From: Larix kaempferi
Lineage: Eukaryota > Streptophyta > Pinopsida > Pinales > Pinaceae
Direction of reading: 5' to 3'
DNA: 64,000 nt
NCBI GenBank assembly: GCA_027924585.1
Contig: BSBM01000123.1
Location: 14,200,001-14,264,000, forward strand
Every line of letters begins with the position of its first letter. Within the stretch, counting starts at the first letter, position 1. Position numbers and translations under genes: made by a program. Below are positions 21,941 through 33,539 of this stretch, piece by piece. The notes beneath the pieces were generated by a model. That model was not told the DNA's origin. It searched no databases and saw nothing but the letters and a program-made list of their open reading frames with translations.

Positions 21941-24900
21941 TCAAAGCTTTAGATGTGGAAATTGTCGTTGAATCTGAAGGAGTGGTTCCCATGTAGCATC
22001 CTCTGGTTGCATGTCATGCCACTGAATTAAGACCTCTGTGATAAAGCGAGAGCGAAGCTGACGCGTGCGCCGATTGAGGATGGCCTCTGGTTCCAAAAGG
22101 ATGGATCCTTCATTATCCAGTTCGGGTAAAATCGTTTGTCCGCTGATGTTGGTGCCAAGAACTTTCTTCAGACAAGAGACATGAAAGACTGGATGAATGC
22201 GGGAAGAAGGAGGAAGTTCCAATTTATAAGCAACAGACCCAATCTTCTGAAGAATCCGATATGGCCCATAGAACTTTGGAGCGAGCTTATGACGCCCTTT
22301 GAGTTTCAAGGAGGATTGTTTGTACGGCTGGAGACGAAGAAAAACCATATCGCCGACTTGAAAAGTGCGCTCCGAACGGTGCTGATCAGCTTGTTGCTTC
22401 ATGCGATTTCTTGCCATGTGAAGATTGTCCCGCAAAATGTGAAGAACCTGATCGCGGTTGCGAAGGACCGTGTCAACTTCCTGAACTAGTGAACTGGTGG
22501 GGGTGTATGGAAGAAGAGCTGGAGGTGCCTGACCATAGACTGCTTCATATGGGGTCATTTTAGAGGCAGTGTGGTAAGAGGTATTGTACCACCATTCAGT
22601 GAGAGGGAGCCACTTTTCCCACTGATGTTGTTGTTCCGAGGTGAAGCAACGAAGATAAGTTTCCAAGCATTTATTGACAATTTCAGTCTGACCATCTGTT
22701 TTTGGGTGATACCCTGAACTCATCTTCAGTTTGGTGCCAGTGTGGCGAAATAGTTCTGTTCAAAAATGACTGGTGAAAGTCGCATCACGATCCGAGACAA
22801 TGGAAGAAGGGATGCCATGAAGACGAAAGATCTGGTCCAGAAAAATTTGAGCGACGGAGGAGGCTGTATAGGGATGGCTGAGAACACAAAAATGACTATA
22901 TTTGGAGAGGCGATCAACCACAACGAGAATCACTGTCTTCCCACCAGATTTAGGGAGCCCTTCAATGAAATCCATAGAAATATCTGTCCAAATCCGTGTA
23001 GGTATGGGCAAGGGTTCAAGCAATCCTGGAAGGAGTGTTGTTTCACCCTTATTGCGCTGGTAGGTATCACATTCGGCCACCATCTGTTGAATTGTCCTTT
23101 TCATGCCCTGCCAAAAGAAGTTACGCCGTGCTCGTTCATATGTTTTGAGGAACCCAGAGTGCCCTGCCGATGGAGAAGCATGGAGTTCATAAAAGACAGC
23201 CTGTTGAAGATCTGTGCTCTGGGGAAGCACCAGACGACCCTTGTATCGCAGAGAAGCACCATCCCAAGAGTAATGTGGTATAGCAGAAGGGTTGTTGGTC
23301 AAGCGTTGGATGATTTGAGATAAGGAAGAGTCATTGACATAACCCTGTTGAACAGATTGCAACCAATTTGGAACAGGCATAGAAATAGCTGAAAGAGAAC
23401 CTTGGGCATCAAATGTGCGAGAAAGAGCATCTGCCACAATATTGTCTTTACCCTTCTTGTAAGTGATCTCATAGTCATAACCCATGAGTTTGCTAACCCA
23501 TTTCTGTTGTACCGGGGAGGAGACACGCTGGTCCTGGAAATATTTCAGACTTTGGTGATCAGTCTTGATGCAGAAATGATTCCCTAATAGGTATGGGCGC
23601 CACTTCTGTACTGCATGCAAAATAGCCATCATTTCCTTCTCATAGGTAGAGGCAGCTAAATTCTTACCTGAAAGGGATTTGCTGGTGAACGCAATGGGGT
23701 GTTCATCTTGAAGGAGGACAGCACCAAGTCCATTGCCACAAGCATCACTTTCAATAGTGAAGGGCTTGGAAAAATCGGGCATAGCTAGCACAGGTGTAGT
23801 ACACATAGCTTGTTTTAGTTTGTCAAATGCACACTGAGCAGCAGGTGTCCATGTAAAAGCATCCTTTTTCAATAGAGCAGTTAATGGAGCTGCAATCTTC
23901 CCATAATCCTTGACAAACTTGCGGCAGTAGCCAGTCAACCCCAAAAAACCACGAAGGCTCTTGAGTGTCTGAGGATGGGGCCAATTGTTCATGGCATCGA
24001 TTTTGGTAGGATCCACGCGAACCCCTTGTGCTGAGATAATGTGCCCAAGATACTCAACTTCCTTCTGTCCAAAAACACATTTAGACTGCTTGGCATGGAG
24101 ATGATGGTCAGAGAAAAGTTGCATGACAAGATCCAGATGTTGGAGATGTTCATCCCATGTTTTACTGTAGATGAGGATATCATCAAAGAATACCAGAATG
24201 AATTTCCGCAAGTAGGGTCGAAATATTTTATTCATTAAGGCCTGGAATGTGGAAGGAGCATTAGTGAGGCCAAAGGGCATGACCAAAAACTCATAATGGC
24301 CATCATGTGTGCGGAAAGTTGTTTTAGGAATATCATCCTCATGAACCCGAATTTGATGATACCCAGAACGAAGATCCAACTTGGAGAAAAAGTGAGCCCC
24401 ATGAAGCTCATCAACAATAGGAATTGGAAACTTATCCTTGATGGTGAGGTGATTAAGTGCTTGGAAGTCAATGCAGATGCGCCATGACCCATCGTTTTTG
24501 CGGACAAGAATAACTGGAGAAGAAAAGGAACTAGTGCTTGGGCGAATAATACCTTGCTTCAATAAGTCCCGAACGAGCATTTCAATCTCTGTTTTTTGGT
24601 GAAATGGGTAGCGATAGGGCCTGATGTTGGGGGGAACGCTGCCAGGAAGGAGCTGAATACGATGGTCTTCTGGCCTAGAAGGTGGTAATCCCACTGGTTC
24701 AGCAAAGACACCTGTATATCGATCCAGAATTTGTTGTAGATCCAAAGGAGTAGTGGAGACCGCTGATGGTTGCATCTGGATGGAATGGATCTGAGCGATG
24801 ACACCATGTGAATTCTTCTTGAGGAGTTTTTCCATGCGATGTGAACTGATGATGCTGAGAGAACCTGGTTGTAATCCTATCAATGTGTGTTTTTGTCCAT

Positions 24901-26248
24901 TGAGGGAAAACTGCATCCAAAGTTCAACAAAATCCCATAAGATAGGGCCAAGTGTGCGTAGCCATTGAGCGCCCAAAACCACATCACATCCGCCTAAGGG
25001 AAAGGAAAACATGTCAGAGCGCAAGGTATAATCTCCCATAGAGATACGCACATTTCGACACTTCCCTTTGCAAGGTAAGGTGCCCCCATTGGCAACCATG
25101 ACTTCAAAGTTGGAGCAAGCATGGATAAAACAATCAGCTTGTTTGGCGATCCGAGGGTCAATGAAATTATGAGTGCTACCAGAATCAATGAGTATTGTAA
25201 GAGGAAGATTCTTGAAGTAACCACTGACCCGCATTGTTTGGGGGGTGGTGATTTTAGCTAAAGCATGGAGAGATATCTCTGGTTGGTCATCCTGAGATGG
25301 GGGGTCAATAGGCGGTTCTTGAATGTCGACCGGAGCATCCAGTGTTTCTGGATCTTCGTCACCAATTTCAGAGGCAGGCAGAGACTCCACATCCAAGAGA
25401 TAGAGCTTTTGCTGAACACATCTATGTCCCCGAGTGAATTTCTCATCACAATTATAGAAAAGCCCCTTTTCTCTGCGTGCTTGCATCTCTGTTTCAGACA
25501 AACGCTTGATAGGAGTCAGTCGAGGAGCCTGCGGTATAGGTGGTCGCTGAGAACCCATATTTCGGAAGGGAACACAAGTGGGATTGGAGCGTTGTTGGGC
25601 TGCAATCTTGTCTTCTACCAACTTATCCAACCTTAGGGCTTCCATCATTGTGTTGGGACAGAACATTTTGACCTCAGAGCGGATGGCATCCTTTAGACCA
25701 CTGATAAAACAACTCCGGTAAAAGTCATCAGACAATCCTTTGGTGTGGTTGGCTAGATTCTCAAATTCGGTTTGATAATCTCTCACCGTGCCAATTTGGC
25801 GAAGTTTAATGAGGGCTCCTGTGAAGTCATCAAAAGCACTAGGACCAAATCGTTGCAAAAGGAGTTGGCAAAAGTCTGGCCATTTGGGCTCTGGATGAGC
25901 CTTGATGTACCAACGGTACCATTGAAGAGATTCCTGTTCCAAGTGAAAGGATGCCAGTGGAACTTTGTTGACATCAAAAGTATTATGCAGACTGAAATAC
26001 TATTCTGCACGATAGATCCATCCAGTTGGATCAGTACCATTGAAGCGAGGAAAATCAAGCTTCAGACCACGAAAATTGCTGGAAGAGGAGATCCCATTGT
26101 CTGATGAAGACTTAGACTGCCGTTTGTTGTTCATAGCTGAATGTTCAAGATGGAGGCCGAGAAATTTTTCATCCAGATCCTGGAGTTTGGCTTGGATGGC
26201 TGCAAGTGCTTCCTCCATGGTTTTTGCTCCTGCACGGGTGACAACCAT
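21941..26248 (-). pseudogene. Chromovirus Gag-Pol polyprotein with two in-frame stops
   Basis: One frame runs from the ATG at 26248 (MVVTRAGAKTMEEAL) to TGA at 21941. It is interrupted by TAG at 26000-26002 in Gag and by TGA at 22760-22762 in integrase; both fit single transitions from Gln and Trp codons. In the 22760-25942 segment I see Gag (1-120), a zinc knuckle near 163-175 that lacks its first Cys (FYNCDEKFTRGHRC), aspartic protease LIDSGSTHNF (251-260), RT with FFDDILIYS, RNase H (ESDACGNGLGAVLL), integrase zinc region (HASPSAGHSG ... CDTYQRNK, with Tyr at the last expected Cys) and the start of the core (DISMDFIEGLP). The last ORF (21941-22723) finishes the core (GYHPKTDGQTE) and ends with a chromodomain-like tail (WHDMQPEDATWEPL). 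The protein would copy and integrate the element, with the chromodomain guiding integration, but this copy cannot act alone. Confidence 0.93.
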
Positions 26249-27211
26249 AACCAGGATTTTTTTTTTTTGGTTGACTGTGTAGGAAAACAAAAACAGAAAC
26301 TACTTCAGTAAGGGAAAATCTGGACTAGGGAAAAAATCTGAAGGGTAATTGGGGTTTGACTAGGTTTTGGACACTGTTGACTAGACAGGGAAGCAAAAAT
26401 GAGGATTTCAGAAGTGGGGTGAAAGAATGGGAAAATTTGGCAGAGGGGGAAAAAGAAGCAGAATTTAGAAAGGAATTCTGTGGTAAAATTTGAAGGTGAT
26501 TGGGTGAAATCTGAGGAAGTTATGGAAAACCCTAAAAATAGACAAATGTGGGCTTTCGGCCTTTGGGAAGGGGAATTGGGGATAGGGTCCTCAGGAATGA
26601 AATATGCAGAATGGGATGACAGGGGTTCCCCGAAAATTTCAAGGGAAACAGAGTAAAAACAAGGGAGATATGGACAAAAAACTGAATTTTAGATTGGAGC
26701 GGCTACGGCTCGGAAGGGATTTGGAACAGCGCCGAATGGACTGAAAGCGGCCTGATCTAAAACGACTTGCAAAATGGATCTGAACGGCACAGTAGTGATC
26801 GACAATAGTTCAGCTGAAAGTAGATATGGACCCCAGGTATGTGCGGCTTCCTAATAGTTCAGGGGTTTCACTCGGCCACCAATGTTGTCTGACGGCTTGC
26901 GTATTGGGGCAGTACCCCTCACTCCACGGCTCAGGTAAAACTGATAACCGCTTTGCCACAAATGACAGCTCTTGGTTTACCTCACGGGTGGGACCTAGTC
27001 AATTAGGTAGGGATCGTTGCCCTTTTCGCTGGCAAGTCCTCTCAATGGGACAGCTACTTCGGGGTTCCTGTGGTACTCCTCACAATGAGTTTTAGGGCTT
27101 ATGCCCAAGTACTTCCCACAGTTAAGCGGATAGGGATTATTCCCAAATCCGAACCTGCAACAGATATGAAAAAAATTTGGAAGAAATTTCACCCAGCGAG
27201 CCCAAGAAAGT
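26249..27211 (-). other. 5' leader of chromovirus
   Basis: About 960 bp between PBS and Gag, without a supported ORF. A run of ten or more T (A on the minus strand) at 26257-26268 lies just upstream of the Gag ATG. Short ORFs at 26826-27252 on both strands have no domain. Confidence 0.6.
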
Positions 27212-27223
27212 GCTCTGATACCA
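27212..27223 (-). promoter_or_regulatory. Primer-binding site (TGGTATCAGAGC)
   Basis: GCTCTGATACCA on the plus strand, two bases from the 5' LTR at 27226. It is complementary to the 3' end of plant initiator tRNA-Met. Confidence 0.95.
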
Positions 27224-27225
27224 GA

Positions 27226-27601
27226 TGTGAGGCACCTGCAACAATTAATTAATACGAATATGCGAAATAGTAGAAATGACAGAACTCATAATCACTTTTA
27301 TATTGATCACAGGCCACTTCGAGGGGGAAACCTCCTATGAGCAAGCTCAATACAAATAACTTCATGGTGCCTTCATAGGTCTCAACACACACTTATATAC
27401 TAATTTTAGGCGCCAATACTATGGGTCGAAACCATGGGCCGTTACAAACTATGGATCAACAATACTACGGGCGACTTACAAAGCATATGCGCCAACAACA
27501 ATAACACAAAACTATTGATCAACAAATACTATGGGACGACTTACAAAGCATATGCATCCAACAACAACATACTAACAAAGTAAAGACATGGGTTCCAAAC
27601 A
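27226..27601 (-). repeat. 5' LTR of chromovirus
   Basis: 376 bp copy of the LTR at 21536-21911, ending CCAAACA and followed by the TACCA target duplication. Confidence 0.95.
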
Positions 27602-27767
27602 TACCAGGGATCTATGAGATACAACCTAGGAGAGTTTCCTGGAGGGATAACAAATTGGAGCCGCTCGGGGAGAGGAGATTGAAGCTCAGCTTCCATGGGA
27701 GAACGACATAGATCCAGATTTGATGATAGACAAAGCCTGGACATTTTCTTGGTTGTAATAATCTATT

Positions 27768-27833
27768 TGGCGACTCCATGAAGGATGGATTCAGTGGCGA
27801 CTCCATTGCTCAGAAATATGTTGGCGACTCCAT
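27768..27833 (+). repeat. TGGCGACTCCAT repeated three times at 27-bp spacing
   Basis: TGGCGACTCCAT starts at 27768, 27795 and 27822. TGGCGACTCC is the core of the primer-binding site of Tat/Ogre-like gypsy elements, and the block lies just upstream of a Gag-like ORF on the same strand. It therefore looks like a triplicated primer-site region of the gag-only element. Confidence 0.7.
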
Positions 27834-27842
27834 TGGTATGAC

Positions 27843-28280
27843 ATGAACAAAATCTTAGCAAAGAGGTATGCTTTTTGCGATTTTTCAAAGAGTGTTGGTT
27901 TCCCTAGTCCAGTGCCTAGTAGAGATGAATGGGATTGTAGTATTCCCAGATTTCGAGGAGAAGAATGGGAAGTGCCAGTTGAACATTTGCTTGACTTTCA
28001 TGATTGCATTCATCGGTTGCAAATTGTACATGAAGATGTTCGAATTAAACTAATTTGGTATTCATTAGAGGGGATTGTTCATGATTGGTACCGGTCCCTT
28101 CTTATTGCCAGTATCATCTCTTTGGTAGATTTTCACGCTGCTTTTCATGCGTTTTGTAAAGACAAGTTTCCAGATGACTTTCTCTATCCCGAGTGTTGTC
28201 ATGAATTTAATCTTTTGAATAAAGGATTAAACATTCATGAAGAGTATGTTGCTGTAGAGAATACTCTTCAATATGATTGA
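27843..28280 (+). CDS. Gag-like protein of the gag-only element, truncated
   Basis: A 145-codon ORF from ATG 27843. Residues about 30-130 resemble a retrotransposon Gag (capsid) domain: a PRFRGEEWE-like start, LDFHDCIHRLQIVHEDVRIK, then KLIWYSLEGIVHDWYRSL, and a C-terminal CCHEFNLLNKGLNIHEEY. The Trp-Tyr motif after the LEG turn is typical of this domain. It ends at TGA 28278-28280. The next 800 bp are stop-rich and show no zinc knuckle, protease or RT. It would form particles only if full length; mobilisation would need enzymes from another element. It might equally be a relic of a longer Gag. No host-gene resemblance is evident. Confidence 0.65.
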   Translation: MNKILAKRYAFCDFSKSVGFPSPVPSRDEWDCSIPRFRGEEWEVPVEHLLDFHDCIHRLQIVHEDVRIKLIWYSLEGIVHDWYRSLLIASIISLVDFHAAFHAFCKDKFPDDFLYPECCHEFNLLNKGLNIHEEYVAVENTLQYD

Positions 28281-29098
28281 GAGATTGGTGATCCACACTA
28301 TGATAACCATAATGATTCTTTTGACATTGTATTAAATGCATCTGTTAATGATGGTTGTCATGAAGATCATATTTTTCCCTCTTAAAACTTTGAAGATATT
28401 GAGCAGATTGACAGATCGATATGTGACAAATTTAGTTCTTCAACAAATACTAAGGGCAGCCCTCAGCTTTCAGTTTTGTAGACAAAAGGGAATTGCAGCA
28501 GACATAAAGAGGAAGATGATGAACAAAAATATCTAGATCAGCAGTCCATCCTATATGACTCTCTAATAGATGTTGAGCAGTCTACATTTAGTATTGAGAT
28601 CAGTGAAGGAAACCATCAGCAGCTGCAATACAGTCAGTTGGAACAACAGTTTAAAGAGGTATTCCTTTATGGTTTTAATGACCCTAATTCAAACTATTTA
28701 GAATCTATGAGTAGCATTTGTGTTAAAGTATTTTTGTCAGATGAAAGTTGGCTTTATCATCTGTTCAAAATATTTTTCTGTTGGCTATGCATTCCATTAT
28801 TTTTTGGGTCAAGATCAAGAACAGGTTCAGCAAATCAATTTCTGATATGGCTTCATTGGAAGCATGAGTTTGCTTGATTAAGCATCAGTCAAATGGTTAG
28901 AAGTAAGTAGAGAGAATAATCTCTTCATACAAGCAGGTAGATCGCTTTCAGTTTTCTTGAATAAGCAGGCAGGCTGTAAGTTTTCAGAGGACCAGTTGCA
29001 CAGGCCAAATGACTCCACAGCCCAATGGTAAAGGCGACTGGAACTACCAGGTTCTTGAAACCTCACAAGGAGGCTTTCATCCCTAAGTAGGAGCCAGA
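28281..29098 (+). other. 3' internal part of gag-only element, non-coding
   Basis: Several stop codons in all frames; short ORFs (28336-28536, 28638-28877) carry no domain. It ends in a purine-rich AAGTAGGAGCCAGA just before the 3' LTR TG at 29099, which may be a weak polypurine tract. Confidence 0.45.
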
Positions 29099-29263
29099 TG
29101 TTAGCGACCAAAATATGATGGAATTTTGAGAGCATTTTCATCTCGCTCTATTTGACTTATTACTTTCTTCAAAACAATGGCCAGTGTCTCAATCTTTGGT
29201 TTTTCCCTTTTGACCTGCAAAATCAAAATGGTTAGTTCACCTAAACTTCCACTTATAATACTT
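29099..29263 (+). repeat. 3' LTR start of gag-only element (truncated)
   Basis: 165 bp matching 19372-19536 (TGTTAGCGACCAAAATATG through CTTATAATACTT). LINE-like sequence replaces the rest. Confidence 0.75.
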
Positions 29264-30440
29264 CATTTAGATTCCATTCGAGACATTTCCTAGAAGAGAA
29301 TTCCCAACGAGAGATATAAAAAATGGTTCATTTTCCTTTGGAGATAAACCATTGCTAGAGACCAGCCACTTGTCATGGAACATCTGCTGTCAGCTAAGGG
29401 GAAAAGTTGTTTGACCAAAGATCAATATTAGCTCCATCTCTAGCTATCCAGCTGAGATGATTGATTATAAGAGGTGCAAAAACCATAGAGATGCCAAATA
29501 TTGGATCCCTTTCCTAACCAGTCAGCACGTTCTAGTCTGATAAGATTAGTAGTTGGCCAATATTTGCTTTGAAAATCTTGTTTCCACCACTCATTCCCAT
29601 CGTTGAAAACTTACCAAATTATATTAGTTCCAAGAGATTTATTAACAAGGATATAAGATCACGAACTTCGAGTCCTCCATTTGTTTAAGGCTCTAACAAT
29701 ATTCCAATTGACTAAATTATATTTCTTTCTCTTTGTCTTACCTCCTTCCCATAAGAAATTTCTGAGAAGAGTGCCGATCTAAGTCTATATTCCTTTGGGT
29801 GCTAGAAGACTAGAAAATTGGTAAAAAAAAAAAGGACATATTTTAAAAGAATGATGTGGTTTGTTGGATTTAACCACCTCGAACCATAGATAGTGATTCA
29901 TTTCTTGAAATTTTGGATGAGGTTGTCCCAATCCTTTGAAGGAATAGGTCTCTTTGAAATACGAAGTCCCAAATATTTGAAAGACTTCGAGGAGGAGGCT
30001 AAGGTAAATTCAAGGATGGTAGAGATAGCTCTTAAAATAGCTTCCGAGCAATTCCATCCAAAATTCTTACATTTCTGATTGTTGAATTTTTCCCCTGACA
30101 CACTTTGATACGAGTCCAAAAGACTTTTGAATCTTTGGGAAATTATTCAAGAAGCCCCTCCCATCAAAAGAGTATCGTCTGTGAATTGAGAATGGTTGAT
30201 GGTCCTCACATTTTTGGCAATTTGGAGATCAACTAACCTTCCTACAGAGCATTCTTGTTCTAACCTACTACTGAAGCTATAAGCCATTAAAATATTACTA
30301 ATATACTTAAAAGTTCATAAACTAAAATCAAAATATTTTATAGATTATGGCTTTCATTTTAAAATAACATTAAAATATAAAAAAATGATAATACTCTCTA
30401 CAAACCGACTGTTGTTGAACAACACAGGTACCTCACACTC
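29264..30440 (-). pseudogene. LINE reverse transcriptase relic (minus strand)
   Basis: Minus-strand translation gives INHSQFTDDTLLMGGAS near 30190-30140, which is the RT catalytic block (F-A/T-DD) of plant L1-type LINEs. SFKYLGLRISKRPIPSKDW (30020-29950) and FLWEGGKTKRKKYNLVNW (29780-29720) follow in order. Stops and frameshifts are frequent. It abuts the truncated 3' LTR at 29263 and has no poly-A end, so it is an internal fragment. Confidence 0.7.
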
Positions 30441-32190
30441 TCCCCCTTTGAAATTTTATTTATGGATGAGGGTCTAAAATATCTAGGCCTTCACTTGAAA
30501 CCAAATGGCTAAAAAATGTGTGACTGGCATTGGTTGTTCACAAAATTGGAAAAACGACTATTGATTTGGAGTCATCGATGGCTCTCTAGAGTGGGCCGTC
30601 TTGTCCTCATCAAATCGGTTTTGGAGGCCATACCCGTGTATTGGATGTCACTGGCTTGGTTCCCTAAGGGTATTCGGTAAAAATCCAGGAAGCTCTGTTT
30701 TTGGTTTCTTTGGTTTGGTCATTCGGATACCTATACTACACCCTGGGTTCAATGGGAACGCCTAGCTCTGCCGAAATCCCTGGGGGGATGGTGCCTCAAA
30801 CATATTCACACTTCTGCAACCTCATTGGCTGCAAAGTTGGGCTGGAGAATTCTCAACACAGATAATTTATGGTCGGAGGTCATCAAACAGAAGTATATTG
30901 CTTCAAATTCACTCATCTAGTGGATCTAGAACCCCATTAAGCCTCGGACTGGGATGTCTATGATTTGGAAAGCTATGTTGTAATCACTCCCAATCATTAC
31001 AAAGGGCCTAGTCTGGAAAGTTGGAAATGGGTCTCAAATATGCATCGGCTCAGACCCATGGATTGGGTGTCAAAACTATCACATTCTGCCAGATCCCCTC
31101 GTTCATACTCTTCATCAAAGTGGTTTTTTACACCTCTCTCAAACTTTTGACCCTCTATCTACCAGCTTCAAGCAACAGGGTTGGCTGAATTCGAAGGACC
31201 TGAATCTCCCAGCTAATTTACACAACCACTGGAAGAACTACCTCATTGCACTGCGTCTCTCACATATTCGTATCACTGATTCCTCTGATGATCTCATGTG
31301 GTTGCCAGCTTCAAATGGTAGATACACTCCTAAGTTGGGATACAAACTGTTAATGGAACAAAAAAACAACAGGTTGAGCTGAAATGGTGGTGGCAAGAGA
31401 TTTGGAAATCACATTGTCCCTCAAAGTCTAAAATTTTTATGTAGTGCACACTCGCAAACCATATCCCCACCTGGGACCGTATTAGGAACAAACATATTGA
31501 AGGCCCAGGCTGGTGTGTTCTTTGCATATAGGCTGAGGAATCCATACACCACCTCTTTCTTCACTGCAAACATTTGGTCTAAGCTGAAACTCATACACGC
31601 TACAGCCGGTATGTGGGGTGGGAATTCTATTGAAGAGGCCTGGAAGCTTTGGCACGACTCACCGAACACTTCTTTCATCTGAGCCCTGCCTATGATTGTT
31701 ATTTGGGGCATTTGGCTCGCTCGTAACCAACTGATGTTTTGTGACAAAACCACCACCCCCTCGATATTGGTAAACCACAACATCTCGATCCTCTCAAAAC
31801 ATGTCTACAGAGAAAGGAATATGGAGGTGGACCTCTTGTCAAAACAGGGCCTGACTCTTCCTCTTGGTTAATGGAAAATTTTGGAACAGGACAATGATAC
31901 ATTTCATGAACACTACCACAGGCCGTTCATCGAGGGACTTGATCAACTAAATATTTGAACAACTTACTCACTATTTACTCTTTTTTTGGGACACTAGCAA
32001 CTCACTTTATAGCACTTCCTTGATATTTGGATGTACCCTGTAATGGGATCTCTTGAGATCGAAACTTCTTATTCTGCATTTTTGAGACATGAAGCTGAAA
32101 AGCTACTACCTGAAAGGGCTCACTGAAGCACTTATACAATATGTAATTTGATTATCCTTTAATGAAATTATGCTTAAAGAAAAATAAAAA
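30441..32190 (+). pseudogene. LINE ORF2 3' half with 3' end (plus strand)
   Basis: Plus-strand translation gives GLKYLGFHLKPNG (about 30470), LIKSVLEAIPVYWMSLAWFP (30600-30670), GGWCLKHIH, and then a zf-RVT region (LKWWWQEIWKSHCPSKSKI about 31375-31435, DRIRNKHIEGPGWCVLC about 31475-31525). Several stops occur. The fragment ends in TTTAATGAAATTATGC then A-rich DNA near 32160-32190, a typical plant LINE tail. With the fragment at 29264-30440 it forms a divergent LINE pair. Confidence 0.7.
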
Positions 32191-33160
32191 ATGATATTAC
32201 AAAATTATCTAGAAAATATTAAATAAAAAAATTGTTACATATTTTTATTACTTTATAGTCAAATATTGTAATTACTTTATAGTAAAAAATTCTTAGATAT
32301 TGTAATTAATTTATAGTGAAATTCCTTTTACTTACAATTAATTTATATTCCATCCAAATATTTTTATAAATTTTTCTATAGTTATATAATAATATTTATA
32401 TTAAACTAAATAATTTAGAGATTACAAATTATTTTAAATTTTTTAAAAATTATATTCTATTTTATGATTAGTTTATGGATATGAAACAAATAATTTTTTT
32501 AAATATAATTCATAAAAAAAATTATTTTAAAAATGAAAAAATCTACACATAAAAATTAAAATTAAGAATATTTTAATTATTTTTAAAAAATAAATATTTT
32601 AAAAAATATTTTTTTTTTTTAAATATTGCCAAGGGATTTCGCTTATTAATAAGGTCGATTTATCTTATGGATTATAATTGTTTTTTTTTTATGCAAAACC
32701 TATGTTCTATAAATTTCCATTGCTTGAAAATGAACTTAATTTTAAATTAGCATTTACCACATTTACCACATTGCTTGAAAATGAACTTAATTTTAAATTA
32801 TCATTTACCACAAGACAAATTAGGTAGCTTAGTATAATTTACTAACCTTTTTGTTACATTCATGGATTTATTCCAACATATTCTTCCAGTGTGGACTTAC
32901 TAACAAAAACTGACCCGATTAATATGAAGATACGAGAATCCTTAAGGGGTTTATAAACCACGAGTGTATTTAATAGAAAGGCTAAGGTTTAGAGATCTCT
33001 CTAAGTTTAGGCTGCCATTCCTCGTTAAGAAAATGATTTCATCGGGCTCGTCTAGACATAACACTTGAGACTGAAATAAAAGAGTAAAAAAAAAGAGTCA
33101 ATGACTATACTGTCACACAAAATATAGTAAAATAAAAAAGGAAGTGGGAGGATCCATGTA
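32191..33160. other. AT-rich non-coding DNA
   Basis: 32190-32640 is almost pure A/T with many ATTTTA/TAAAAT words. No ORF. It holds a 51-bp tandem duplication at 32719-32812. Nothing else is recognisable up to the SINE. Confidence 0.6.
32719..32812. repeat. 51-bp tandem duplication
   Basis: ATTGCTTGAAAATGAACTT begins at 32719 and again at 32770, with ATTTACCACA closing both copies. Only one or two substitutions separate the copies. Confidence 0.75.
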
Positions 33161-33400
33161 AGGAACTAAATTTGATAGCTCTAAGGGTTAGCTCAATTGG
33201 TAAGACGTGCAACACTCTCTCGGTACGGGGGTAGGTCATGAGTTTGAGCCTTGAGTCCTAAGGGGTTAGGCCAACCGCTATTTTTGGCCGATGGTTTACC
33301 ATCCTTACCATCCACGAAATATGGGGAAGTATTGGTGGGTTTCCCGTGCACCGTTTCCGCAAAAAAAAAAAAAAAAAAAGAGGAACAAAATTCGATCTAT
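33161..33400 (+). mobile_element. tRNA-derived SINE with poly-A tail and TSDs
   Basis: Body about 33181-33360. An A box TAGCTCAATTGG at 33189-33200 fits the polymerase III consensus TRGCNNARYNGG exactly. A degenerate B box AGTTTGAGCCT lies at 33241-33251. The body ends in 19 A at 33361-33379. AGGAACTAAATTTGAT (33161-33176) and AGGAACAAAATTCGAT (33381-33396) are a target duplication matching 14 of 16. The element would be transcribed by pol III and mobilised by LINE enzymes. The short ORF at 33251-33502 is spurious. Confidence 0.88.
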
Positions 33401-33539
33401 TTTCCGGTGAAACCTACATTGCTAAACATGGTCATTGTATATCTAGGAGCGAATGTATTATCCATTAAACAAGTAAAATACCAGCAGAATAATCATCCAT
33501 AAAAATTCAGAGCTAATTTATCATATACATATTGACGAA

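Larger units (their letters stand above)
21531..27606 (-). mobile_element. Near-complete Ty3/gypsy chromovirus, 6,066 bp, TSD TACCA
   Basis: Two LTRs (21536-21911 and 27226-27601, each 376 bp) begin TGTGAGGCACC and end in ACA. The flanks are TACCA at 21531-21535 and 27602-27606. A PPT and a PBS sit at the correct inner borders. I count about 11 substitutions between the LTRs (about 97 percent identity), so this is the youngest large insertion here. Domain order Gag-PR-RT-RH-IN-chromodomain places it among plant chromoviruses. Confidence 0.95.
19372..29263 (+). mobile_element. Gag-only (TR-GAG-like) LTR element, host of the chromovirus
   Basis: The same 165 bp, starting TGTTAGCGACCAAAATATG, occurs at 19372-19536 and 29099-29263 with few differences and marks the starts of the 5' and 3' LTRs. 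Removing the nested 21536-27601 element leaves about 3.8 kb: a putative 5' LTR of about 2.3 kb, TGGCGACTCC-type primer repeats (27768-27833), a Gag-like ORF (27843-28280) and a purine-rich stretch before the 3' LTR. The 3' LTR is cut off after 165 bp by LINE sequence. I see no pol. Confidence 0.6.

Noticed and set aside
33251-33502. 83-codon ORF with poly-Lys
   Set aside because: Reads through the SINE body and its poly-A tail.
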